A stretch of 64,000 nucleotides of DNA from contig NC_079900.1 of assembly GCF_024868665.1 (NCBI RefSeq), positions 18,185,165-18,249,164 on the forward strand, in the 5' to 3' direction. The stretch is from Triplophysa rosa. Its lineage: Eukaryota > Chordata > Actinopteri > Cypriniformes > Nemacheilidae. Position numbers and translations under genes: made by a program. The notes under the pieces are model-generated. The model had not been told where the DNA came from. It saw only the letters and a list, made by a program, of their open reading frames with translations, and ran no database searches. Of this stretch, positions 52,906 to 64,000 are shown one piece after another. The first letter of the stretch is position 1, and every line of letters begins with the position of its first letter.

Positions 52906-55203
52906 CATACTATTTGTATGAAATAATTAGTATCATTCCTCACCTATACCATTGTGGTCAGTGTGAGTTTGCCTTTAACAATTGATAGGCAAAGTTCTTT
53001 AGCTATAGGGGAGCAGATTAATAAAGCTATTGCAGTGGAGTCAACATCGAGCTGCTCCAGGGCTGCCTAGGTTTACAGACGTCTCTTTAGGAAAACTTTA
53101 GTCTGGTACTGTCTGTGAAATAGAGTCAGGGAAGGATTATAGGAGTACATTTATTTTAATTACACTCTTCATTAAGCACAATGCAATATTTGCACTGGTA
53201 ATTCATATTTTATCTTTTAATGCATATCAAACTGAAAACAGGTATAAATTCATTAACATTAAAAGTTGATTTAAAATGTTTGATTTCAAGAGGCCATAAC
53301 CTCACTAAGTCAAATTGTCCACATATTGATTTAAAGCTTAAAATGCTTACTGATGCGTTTATAACTTTTACACAAATAGACACCACACTTATCACATCTT
53401 ATCTCACTAAATATAAATCCACACCCAGCACTGAAGTATATTTTGGCTGGATAATAAATCGAGCATACAGCACGGCTAAATATAACTATGCAAACAGATT
53501 GCACTAACAATAGGACATTAGTAGACACATCCCAAACATTAACATATGGTTAATCTATTTAAGTAATTTCACACCAAGCAAAAGTTTTCTGCCTTTTTAA
53601 TGCACCTATTATTCCCTACCTGCATTGTTCTGTTTAGGCTGAGACATTCAAACCGCTTGTTCATACTTGAACATGTCCTTCCCCTCTGATGAAAACAAAC
53701 AAAACAAAAAAAATGACATGCTCACCAAGCTGCAAGCTCAAGGCGAGGCGGAGATGCTAGCAGTGTCTGAGTGAGATAGAAAACAGTAACCTCTGACTGC
53801 CTCCGAGGCACAAACATCCACATTCCTAACATGAATATGTGCTGAGTGGGCTGAACAACCCTGAAGATCTATAAATCCTGTGGCATAAACAGATGATCAA
53901 CTGATAGCGCCTGCGTCAAATAATTTCATCTCTCATTTTATTCTGGGTCCTGAGATGACAGCAGATGTAAATTATGATAATAATACTGTATAGGGTACCG
54001 TTTAGGGAAAAACTTATCCTGTCTAAAGTCAGCCTTGAGGCTTTGCCAAACCATCACACACTATTATTCAGATACGCCCTTTTATTTAGCAGTGTCAGTA
54101 TCATAACGCCCCTGTGTGAATATACCAGATTACAGGGTATAAAACCCTACTCTGTGGTTGCTTTTGCTTGTTTAAGATGCATGGCTGTGTCAAGATGTCA
54201 GAAAAATTATACAGTGCCAGGTGTCTTACACAGGAAATTGTTGACATCATAGAGACGATAACAATTTTTCAAGGCAATAGTGCGAGGACAACTGCTTTGC
54301 TGACACTGTACAGACATTTCAGAAATGGCCGGCCAATTGTCTGTCAATGAACAAATTATATGATAGATACCAAGCCTTTATCGAATCAATAGATCCATTC
54401 CCCCTCAATGTTGAACAACCTGCCACGGTGCAGACTAATTAGATGATAAAAAGTGATGGATGTGGATTCAATTCACTAGGCCCTTAAAAGTATTCCTCGC
54501 GGCTTTGTACCATTTTCTGCTGACCTTTCGGATCCTAACTTTATTGTGTGTGAATGCAATTATATCAATTTGTTCAATAGCTGTGATGCAACAGCGCTGG
54601 GTTTAGGAACACTGGGTTTAGGGATTTGGTGATAGGAAAAATCAGAGATTGAATTTGTAACGTTGTCATCATCTGTTCATCAAGAAAAACAAACAAATGC
54701 TCCCAAGAACCGCAGTTGCATTCCACGAAACATTAAATACATTATGAGTGATTTCCTCAAATGGGCATGGTAAAAAACGGGAAGAGTAAATGCCCATTGA
54801 TCCTAATGTCATTACTCAGAAAGATAATGAGATATGACAAATGTGTGCTGCAATAAAAAGTCACAGAGGACAGGCTGCTGAGAAGGAGAATCAAAATGAC
54901 TTGTGAAGGGGTCACAAGCTCACAGCAAGAGCATGGCAAACCACAGAGAACAGGCAGGATAACTATCAAGGGCCATGGGGAATCTCGCATCTCACTACCA
55001 GAAGCTAGAGGTCAAAGTAGTTCCCTGTGGACGTCTGGTAGGCCATGGTTTGCCCTTGATAAATCAGATCTCTGACGAAGGCTTTTCCTCTAATTAAGGT
55101 TCTCCTACAGATTCTGGTAGCAGAACAGAGTGGCAATGAAACGATCGTGAGGTTTCCGTTCGTAAGTCTATTGTTCAGTTAGAGACCTTCAAGAATGAGT
55201 GTC
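52906..55203. other. Unique flank; candidate conserved noncoding sequence at 53620-54520
   Basis: Repeat-free through most of its length. Short frames to 95 codons (53220-53507) lie in AT-rich DNA and have no domain. Confidence 0.3.
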
Positions 55204-56542
55204 TTAAAGGACTCATAAAATGAGCACTTTCAACACATTGGTATGATTTATTAGGGTCTTCATGAAATGTCTGGAACATTTTTTGCTTAAAAACACTCAA
55301 TGGCTGTGTAAACAAAACCCTTCTTGCCTCGTCAAAAACAGCTATGATCACAGCAACCCGTTTTGGTGCATGTCTCTTTAAATGATAATGAGTTACAGCG
55401 AACCCCACCCCCCTTCCGTCCGGCTTGTCAACACAACACACGTATAGTACTGCCATGGCAATGGTTTAGCTAAATGATGTTTCCTGAATTAATCTGCGGT
55501 TAGTTTCCTTTTAAACCTTTCAAATCATTCGTCCGGAGACTAAAAAATCTGTCACAGCAAACAGCGCTCACGTTGTGCGTGTATGCTTGCATAAAATCCA
55601 CAGAATGCGCACCTGCAGATCTCAGCGGCATTACGTGGATTTTAGTGCTTGTCGCTGACAAGTTATAACGTTACACACACAACGTGAGAGCATAACTAGT
55701 GACGTTATGCTGTGACAGATTTTTCAGCCTAAGGACGAATGATTTGAGACGTTTAAAATGAAACTAACCGCAGTGTTTATTAGCAAACAAACAGCTTGCC
55801 GCAGCTAAACATATTAACGCACATAATGTCTTAACATTCATACAGCTAAACTCCAAGTGCCCATTTACTAAATAACATATAAATATAGAGTAAGTTTAAC
55901 ACTGGCTTTGAATGTTCTATTTAGCCCGTGACTGACTTAACTCTCTTCGCTACCGTATGCTAACATTATCCTCCTGTACGCATGGTACATTTACGTCAAT
56001 TCAGACTGTTGATAAATATTACTTACATCGGTAGTTTTGTCTCATTCAGTCGGTCTCGAACCCTCTTGAGGAACAACTTTGAAGCTAATCCTGCTTGTGC
56101 TGTCCCAGGTTGAAAAAGCACTCCGGCTTGAAGTGATTCACGCAAATAAGCAGGTTTTTACTTATGGTTTCTGATGGATTTCCACTAAAAATAAAATAAA
56201 TCCACTCCTGTCTCTTCTGAGGATAGGACTCAGTGCAGTGCATGTTGCATGTTGTCCAAGAACTTTAGCCAAGGCTTGTGAAAACAACAATGGCGGCAGC
56301 GCCGTGGGTGGAATTGTGTAGATTAAGGGGCAGTAATATTATAATAAGAGCCTGCGTCTACGTCACATCAGGAGCGAAATCTGAACGGCTCGATGTCTCA
56401 CATGCTTACAGAGAAAGGCTTACCAAAACAAAGTTACTGGGATCTTGTTTTTCAAGTTTTCTGGTTTGCTAGATGTACCGGGGACCCGAATATAGCACTT
56501 AAACACAGAAAAATTTTGACTTTCATACAATGGGTCCTTTAA
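55204..56542. mobile_element. 1339-bp TTAA-flanked non-autonomous DNA transposon
   Basis: Starts ttaaaggactcataaaatg and ends caatgggtcctttaa, inverted ends inside TTAA. Resembles a dispersed zebrafish element whose end reads 'ttaaaggacccatt'. It contains a large imperfect hairpin (55494-55773). A 64-codon ATG frame at 56278-56472 (starting MKTTMAAAP) has no domain. Confidence 0.7.
55494..55773. repeat. Large imperfect hairpin inside the 1339-bp element
   Basis: Left arm 55494-55582 (ctgcggttagtttcc onward) pairs with right arm 55673-55773 (ending gaaactaaccgcag). Shared core aaatctgtcacagc. The loop contains a second small inverted pair, aaaatccac/gtggatttt. Confidence 0.8.
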
Positions 56543-58789
56543 GATAAAATTTCAGGCTGTGTTTCATTGTCATCTGTGTCTTGTGATAATAAGGTTTATA
56601 GATATTCTACAAAGAATTTGTTTTTTCACCTTCAGGCTGGCGACTAAATTTGAGAATAATCTACTCAAGGAAGGTTAAGAACCTTCAAGAACGAGTGTCT
56701 GAAGAAAATATTTCTGGCTGCACTATATCTTGTAATAAAGAGTGTTACAAAAGTGACAGAAAAACATTTATTTAACTAAATATAAGGACAAGAATCTACG
56801 CCAGTACAAAAGTCTTCACATCAGCTTCTCCTGAGAACATTGGTATATATTGTTTATTTTTCCAGAACTTCAGCTGACGCAACACTTTCCCGCTGAGCCG
56901 TCAATCTTCAAACATAACTCAAAGCAACAGAGAGGAGCAATTGGATGCCCGCGGAACAGCAAAAACACCCCAGAAAGCAATACTCTGGTGAAAGATCTCT
57001 CAAAGAGTTTAAAAAGTATCAGAACAGCTTATAATAGATCTAAGGCCTCTAATGACCTCTTCTTGGGATGTCCCTCAGATTGATGACTTGCGCAGGCTTT
57101 TGCCCAGGTGGCTCATGTGAGGAATATGTCTAATATATCATTTTTACCTCTGGCTTCTATCTCCAGGAAACGTGACGTCATCTCTCCCAGGTGTTTTCAC
57201 CAGTGCAATGTCTAAAGTCACCTGTAGAGCGGCGACACATCCCTTAGTCTGCAAGACTCTCCGAGCACCTCCCAGGTGTACCACCCTCAGCATAATTAGG
57301 GTGAAATCTGCTAGGACTTCCAGTCTAGGGTCATTCATCACCCGGATCACCCACAAGATTAATGTGGCCCCACAGTATCACTGCAATGGATTGCTGCCAC
57401 TTGCTGAGATCATTAGCGTTGGCTTGCCCGGCACAGTAACAGGGGGCTTCACTCAGTGAAAAGTGAGATCTGCAGCTTTGCATACTAAATGAATGGTCCA
57501 TCACCATCTAATTAAGAGATTATTGGAGACACTTGTGTCCAGTCCCCTGGACAGTAAACCATAACTGAAGGGCAAAAGAGATAGATTAGCTCCACCTGCT
57601 TCATGGCAAACTATAATTTAGTGAAAGTCCTGACAAAAATGGGAAGGTTCCAACACACGTCTATGAGGAATGCCGTTTAATATACTCTACAAAAGATTAA
57701 AAACGCTCCCGAGTTTAATGTATGGGTCTGCCTCAGCTAAATATTGAGATATTAACAAAGCTTTAACTCAGCCAATCAGAAAGCTTGCAGTCATAAAGAG
57801 TGCCTAGAGTTGCATCATCTCTGCTGTTAAGAAAAGCTTGACGCACTCAAGTGCTCAATGTAAGAGGGTTTATTAACATTCATGAACATGAACAGACTGT
57901 TTCCCTAGGAAAATGAAGATTTGCTTCATTTGAACATTTATTACAAAAACAAAAATGGCTGCAATTTAAAAACCCACAGTACTCTTCCAAATGATAAGAG
58001 ATCAACAAAGCCATTATGAAAATCCAGAAAGACATCCCACTTGTTGTGCGGGAATTCTGACATGGCTGAATACCGTGAGAGGGGGAGTTGAGAGAGCGGC
58101 TCCATCGGTTGAAAGCCTCCCTCTGTATAAGGCTTGTTTTTCATCGACTGTGTCAGGAATCAAGAGAGCTAATCCCTATGAGACTTCAGATGAAAGATTC
58201 AAAAGAAATAATGAAAGGCACACTGCCTCTGGGCGCATATCGGGGTGAACATATAGTGAGCCGGGGAGAGCTGAAGCAGCAGCGCACGACAGGCATGCAG
58301 CGGAGAAGAACACAGCCATCTTTCTTGCCTGCGTCTACAGCCTCTAGTCCAGTTAAAAATATATAATAAAGATGAAAAAGCCACAATATTCCCCAGAGAC
58401 ATTACAAAAATTAGGGAACCAACCAAAATAAAAACAGCAAAACATTAATAAATTTTGATTTCTTTTTAACTGTAGAAATGTCAGAGTAAAACAAATTTAG
58501 TATTAAATGAATGCTTCAAAACATGATTAAGCACAATAATCATATTTTGTTAACAATTAAATAATGTTTACTGTTCAATTGCAAAATTACGGAACTACAA
58601 TTCGCTGGTGTGTAATCGATTTGAAAAAAAAACAGATAAAACAGAGTGTTTAAAGCGTTTTTTGGGATGGATGCACAAAACATAGTACTTTTGTCATTTT
58701 TATATGCAAATATATTTAATAAATTTGGACATTTTTTCGTCCATTTCGGACGTTTAGCTGCATCTAGCTGTGAGGTTGTGAATTGCAAC
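56543..58789. other. Unique flank; candidate conserved noncoding sequence at 57140-57470
   Basis: 57140-57470 is repeat-free with a cataattagg homeodomain-type site (about 57290) and frames open on both strands (57144-57356 minus, 57172-57459 plus) without a domain. The remainder is unremarkable. Confidence 0.3.
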
Positions 58790-59078
58790 CAATTCAATGC
58801 GACCAATGAATTGGAGAAGTCGTCACTTTTTCGCTTTTTTGCCGAAGGAGATGATGTATGTCGTTAAGCAGATAACGTTTGTCCAATTAGGGCTACTGTA
58901 GAAACAACATGGTGAATTCCATGTAAGAGGACCCGGGGTGTATTTAGATAGAAATAGGTCATAAAAACATAACGCTTCATTATGTAAGGTCTTTATACAC
59001 CTTTGAAGACGAAGTTATGTATATTATACTGCATTTCTGTCAATAGATCCTCCAAAAAATGACACACTGGACCTTTAA
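58790..59078 (-). mobile_element. 'ttaaaggtgctgtgtgtaa'-family transposon, inverted copy
   Basis: On minus it reads ttaaaggtccagtgtgtcat, then ggatctattgacagaaatgc, and shares the 'tctccttcggcaaaaaagcg' stretch with 38365-38395. The far end is not well defined. Confidence 0.6.
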
Positions 59079-60435
59079 TAGATATTCAGCATATTAAGCA
59101 ACCATGAGTTCCAGCTCTGAATTTAGTCTTCTCCACAATTCCCTTCCCTAGGCAGTCAGGACATGAAAGGAATTAAAAATCCACCAGTGGCCAATGGCCT
59201 TTTTGACTTTTATCTGCTTTGAACTCCTACACTTCATCAGGAAAATCCGCTATGGCATATCAGTGCGGTTTCTCTGCTCACATTGTGTTGTCAGTGGACA
59301 AGGAGATGTCCAGACTGAAGGCAGGTCCTTTAGGAAGAAATACGTCTGAGCTTTGAAGGTACAGTATGTGATGATTCATTCGGTACTAAAGGTCATAATG
59401 GACTCTTCGACTGGGAATGCTTGTAAGTACCACGTACAGTAGCTTCTAGATGAAAAATAAGACAGTCCTTTTAACAGCAGATTAATTTGTAATGCACTGG
59501 AAGCTTGTGAACTGACAATGAATAAACGTATGTTGCTCAACAGCACAGCCTCTTTATTTTTGTTAAACACCAGGTTTTTGCTGTAAACTCAGTCGTGACA
59601 GAGAAATTCGCGACACAATACATTTACATTTATGCATTTGGCAGACGCTTTTATCCAAAGTGACTTACATTGCATTCTATTATACATGTGTATCTGACTA
59701 TGTGATACTATATATTTCATCGAAGCGTTAGCTTGATGCCAAACTACCAAACTGTGTTGTGATTAGCGCTGAGCGCTTATTAAAGATCAATCACACACTA
59801 CGAGGTCTTTCTCACGTGCTGGCCAAAATGCAAAGCAAACATGTGTCTCATTCTTACAACTGCAATCTTCTCTACTTTACTGCTGAGAACAAACACTCAT
59901 GATTTTCGTACATTCTTGGACTTTTCAAGTCAGGCTAATATTAATAAACTGGGTCACTGCTTGATATTGGGTGCCGAAGCAAGATCAATTGTGAACTACC
60001 AATGTGCACTGTAGGGCTAGAAAATTAACCGGAAGAATGGCTCATTCTACGTTAAATGGCTTTAGACATGCGGCGTTGGAGACAAAGTGAGTAAAGCTGG
60101 CGAAAACTTCCTTTTCCCTGCGCCCTGTTAAGTGCTAATCATTCCGTTTGATATAAAGTGCTGTGGGAACCCTGAGTTGCTCTGTTAAATCAACCACGTT
60201 CCCCTCACTGTGTTTAACAAAGAGCGCAGTGTCACAGCTCAGGGCTTTAGTCTCTCAGTTCACTGCATTTGCTCTGCACTGCAGCTCACACAATAAAAGC
60301 AGTGATTCCTCACACCAACCCAATGCACCCGTGGTCAATAGACATGATGTGACACAGCACAGGCCGGTGCCTCCCGTCTGTGATTCATCTGGTGGGGTTT
60401 AGTTTTGCTGTTTATGTCCTTGGTGTTAGAACAAT
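59079..60435. other. Unique flank with one short repeat fragment
   Basis: 59620-59690 is the 'catttggcagacgcttttatc' dispersed fish repeat. The rest shows nothing recognised. Confidence 0.4.
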
Positions 60436-60661
60436 TTAAAGGGATAGTTCACCCAAAAATGAAATATCTGTCATCATTTACTCACCTTCTTGTCATTTCA
60501 AACCTGTATGAACATAACAGAACACAAACACAAACGAAGATATTTTGAAGAATGTTAGTAACCAAACAATGGCGGTCCCCATTGACTTCTATTGTATGGA
60601 CACAAAACCAATGCAAGTCCATGGGTCCCGCCCTTGTTCGGTTACCAACATTCTTCAAAAC
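60436..60661 (+). mobile_element. Cyprinid short DNA transposon, 3' truncated
   Basis: ttaaagggatagttcaccc start through ggttaccaacattcttcaaa, then lost. The frames at 60482-60733 derive from it. Confidence 0.75.
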
Positions 60662-61860
60662 AATGTGCACAATGTACAGCATGTGCATTGGTCTAAACGT
60701 TCCTTCCAAGAAGTAAAAACCAGCTCGGTATAAAATACAGTTATTGCTAAAGGAGTCTCACAGTCTCTTCAATATTACATTCCACCGGCACATTCAGAGT
60801 AAGTAGGAACAAAGCCTTTCACCGCCATTCTGCGTTCACTGATCTATTGTTGAGAGCCCCTCTGAAGGGCTAGATTGATAATTGGATGCGAGTTATAATA
60901 CAAAATGTTCTATGAACTGAGCGGTTCTGCTCAAACGTCATAATGCAGTGCATTTCAAATCCCATTTAAAACTCTTAAGAGGGTGCACAGCGAATAAAAT
61001 GCAACTACGCCCAAGGTCACTCTGCACATTCAGGTAACCCAAAGGGACATTGCATTGTAATTATTCGAGCCACGTAGTAAAACAACAGAAGCGCACGCTA
61101 TATCATCAATTCATGGGTCTTTCAACTGTCCAATTAGTCTTATCTCCTCTTCGCAAGCACAAAACAGTGTCATTTAAAACAAAATATGCAATAGAAAAGA
61201 AGAAATCCAAGCGTCTTGTGAGTACCACACAGAATGCATTGCCTGTTTAATTTTCCTAATTATGTAATCATTTCAATACGGTGCCTGTGTCGCGCTTTTG
61301 CGCCGTAATAGATAGCTCTTGTGATAAATTGAGATTTCAATTAAAGATGGCATTTATTAATAAAAATGATCCCCGACGTGTCACAGTGATTCAATTCAAA
61401 CCAGCTCAGAGGTGTGTCTCGAAGTTCACCCCGATTGAGCTTCACAGAGGGGTTAAAGAAGTTTTCTTTCAAATCCGCTCATGGCCGAAACAATCGCGAG
61501 AATATTACTATACAAAGCAAGTCCACCTTGAAGATCGCCTAAAAATATAAACGCTGAAACGATGCAAGAGACATATTCTTTGTCCCTCCGGCCAGTTTTT
61601 TAAAAGAAAGATTTCACATACAAGGGCATATAAAAGATAATACTGTTGTAGGGAAAAGACACCCATCTCTCTTGGGTGAGTGCACAGGCCTGACCGCAGA
61701 GTGTAAATAATACAGCAGTGTAAGTCTCAATGATGCTGACCAGGAACTATAGTTCACTTGGGACATAGGAATACTGATGGTTGTGCCACATCCCTGTAGT
61801 CTTAAAATACGGCAAATTGAAAGAATAACAGAATTAATAACAGGCTGATTTCTCTTCTAT
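60662..61860. other. Unique flank; candidate conserved noncoding sequence at 61230-61560
   Basis: 61230-61560 is repeat-free with 'cctaattatgtaatcattt' (61255) and an 89-codon plus frame (61281-61550) lacking any domain. Regulatory role is inferred from composition only. Confidence 0.3.
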
Positions 61861-62024
61861 ATTATATTGTATGGACACAAGCCGATGGAAGTCAATGGTG
61901 AACATTTTTCAAAATATCTTTTTTTGTGTTCTGCAGAAGAAAGAAAGTCATACGGGTTTGAAATGACAAGAGGCCGTGTAAATAATGACAGAATTTTCAT
62001 TTTGAAGGAGAACTATACCTTTAA
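61861..62024 (+). mobile_element. Cyprinid short DNA transposon, 5' truncated
   Basis: Only the right half, from gtatggacacaagccgatgg to gagaactatacctttaa. Confidence 0.75.
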
Positions 62025-62376
62025 CTATAGCGATGGTGACTAAAGTAACAGTTCAATTTGTTTATTGATCACATACACACATTCAAACACATAAAAACAC
62101 AGCTTGTGGTGAAATGTATGGTCAGCTTTTCTTAAAGCGTGCAAGTAATACAGTAGAATATCGAAAAGAAGTAATAACATAAACAATGAATAACATATAA
62201 TAAAATATGTAGGCTACAGATTATAAAAAACAATAGGAATTTAAATAATAACTGGAATCTAGAAATAAGTATAGAAATAGAAATTTTAATGAAGAGAGGA
62301 ATGTGAATAAAAAAGGATTTAAATAAAGTATAAAGCTGCACACTCACATGACAATATTTAGTAAACAAGTTCTTTA
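62025..62376. other. AT-rich unique sequence
   Basis: Nothing recognised; the 92-codon minus frame (62132-62410) is low-complexity. Confidence 0.4.
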
Positions 62377-62580
62377 TACAGCCATAGAAAAAAATAAGAG
62401 ACCATTCCAAATTTTCACTTAATCAACATTTCTAGATGTATTGTGGTCATTCAAATCCAGTGTCTGTTTAATTCAACAAAATCAAACCGCAGGACTGACA
62501 TAAAATCATCCAACAGCAATGTGAAAGACTCAAGACAGCATGACAAGACACATGAAAACTGTCTTAAAAAATGTTTCCTA
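62377..62580. mobile_element. Fragment of a 'tacagctctggaaaaaat' dispersed element
   Basis: Opening tacagccatagaaaaaaata then agagacca is a worn form of a well-known fish transposon end. The right boundary is not visible. Confidence 0.5.
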
Positions 62581-62608
62581 AATACATGTACAAATATTAT
62601 TGTTGTAT

Positions 62609-62765
62609 CACTGTAAAAAAAATGTAAGTGTACAGAATTTTTGTTATTTTTTTACAGATTTTTCACAAACAAGGTAAAAACATTTATTTTACAAAAGTTT
62701 ACTGTAAAAATGTCAAATTACCGAAAAAGACTACTAATTTACAAGAAAAACTTTTTACGGTGATT
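62609..62765. repeat. AT-rich 'actgtaaaaaa' repeat
   Basis: Alternating 'tttttacag' and 'ctgtaaaaat' motifs ending ctttttacggtga, a dispersed fish repeat type. Confidence 0.55.
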
Positions 62766-64000
62766 TGGGAGAAATATTGTTAGTAGTTCATACAATAAAA
62801 CAAAAATGATAATTTTACCCACACACATACCTATAAATAGTAAATAGCATAACAAGTTAGCAGTCAGTTCCACCTTCAGGACTGCCAACCGCTTTCCACT
62901 GCTATGTATTTGTGACCGGTTGGATCATGAGCACATTATGTCAATCCCTCATTATTGGTCTCTGTGTCTAAAAGCCTGAATATCGTAACAAAATGAACTT
63001 ACAGCTAAATAATAAAATAACTGCGCAACCTCAATCTTAGTAATAATTCAGCTCGATAACAGCACAGATTTCTGATTGCTTGTTAAGAGCCACAAACACT
63101 CCGAGTCCTCTGATGGCATTCATTATTTCATGTGTTTCCTCTAGTACTTACCATTTGATTTCAAGTACATACTTTAATAACTTTTCTATAAAAATAAATG
63201 AGATGGGGATTGTGTTAGCACTAGTCCCCGTTTCCTCAGGGCATTAGGGACAAAATGCTTGTGATTAATAATTCATATTTTCTCCTTAATGCCTATCATC
63301 ACAGAAATATTTTCGTCTAGATTTATCGCCCCAAGTTCCTAAAATGATGGCCCTCTAAGCCCAGAGCACCGCTGCTGTCCTGTGAATTAATAATGTTGCT
63401 CTTGCGCTCTCGCTGGGTCATGTCACGTGCACGTCTCGAACATTCACTCGGATATGCGTGAGCAGAAATAAAAAATAACATGGCATGAAAGAATGTGAAT
63501 TAGATATTGATAGGTGCCTTTCCCTTCTGGCGTACTTAAAGGTGCATTCTAAAGTATCTCGACAAGCAATCTATGTGAAATGAGAGGTGATGGGAGAAGG
63601 TTTCTGCCCTCACCCTGAAGCTCTCCTGGGAGTACATTCTCTCTCGTTCGCTCGGGTGGAAGCCATGAACCAGAACCCCAGAGGTTAGCCGACACAGAGT
63701 TTAGAATGAAAAGTGAAGTTTCATTATAAGACAAGTGTGGATCACATTACAATCTTCTATGTCTGCCTACTACTAAATGGTGATATTTAGCAGCACCCTT
63801 GTGATCCTCTGCGCTGAGATTAGGAAGGCAGCTAGCACTTCTTAAGACCACTTTCAGGGGGAGTAAATCAAAAGTAATGTTCTCACCGACAGATTGATAA
63901 ACAGACATGTTCGGTTCAGATTGCCTTTGTGAATACACAACTACTAAGAATATTAAATATTCATGTAAATGTTGTGTATATCGGGGTTATTTCTTTGCGC
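62766..64000. other. Unique flank; candidate conserved noncoding sequence at 63050-63540
   Basis: 63050-63540 is repeat-free, with 'gtgattaataattcat' (63261) and cacgtg-type E-box 'gtcacgtgcacg' (63423). Minus frames at 63549-63938 have no domain. Confidence 0.3.

Overview
This window is nuclear DNA from a ray-finned fish, most likely a cyprinid or close cypriniform relative. It is AT-rich, has no bacterial-style gene packing, and is dense with short non-autonomous DNA transposons of families I recognise from carp and zebrafish genomes (for example the one opening 'aaagggatagttcaccc', present in about ten whole or partial copies). It also holds a DIRS-type retrotransposon remnant and a tRNA-derived SINE.

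I can support only one protein-coding gene. Exon 1 of hs3st4 (heparan sulfate glucosamine 3-O-sulfotransferase 4) lies on the minus strand at 46761-47389. It ends in a clean splice donor, and the catalytic second exon is not in the window. Everything from 46760 down to base 1 is therefore read as part of a very large first intron. Everything above about 47390 is 5' leader, promoter and upstream flank. All other long open frames look like chance frames in unique DNA or frames inside transposons.

Layout. 1-7.5 kb: stacked mobile elements, including a DIRS-like element with 389-bp inverted terminal repeats (3418-6326) sitting in an interleaved palindromic element (3301-7470). 8-16.3 kb: several short DNA transposons, a hAT-type element carrying a nested SINE (10538-11302), and a hAT element with a perfect 8-bp target duplication (15194-15984). 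16.3-21.4 kb: mostly unique intron. 21.5-23.4 kb: a tandem-like repeat split by a 1.6-kb insertion with LTR-like promoter features. 23.4-46.7 kb: long unique stretches with scattered short elements; several look like candidate conserved noncoding elements. 46.7-48.1 kb: exon 1, leader and CpG-rich presumed promoter. 48.1-64 kb: upstream flank with five or six more DNA transposons, among them a 1339-bp element with a large internal hairpin (55204-56542).

No tRNA, rRNA, CRISPR or operon-like features were seen. Transposon family names are recognition-based, because no database search was possible. Boundaries supported by terminal inverted repeats or target duplications are stated where visible.
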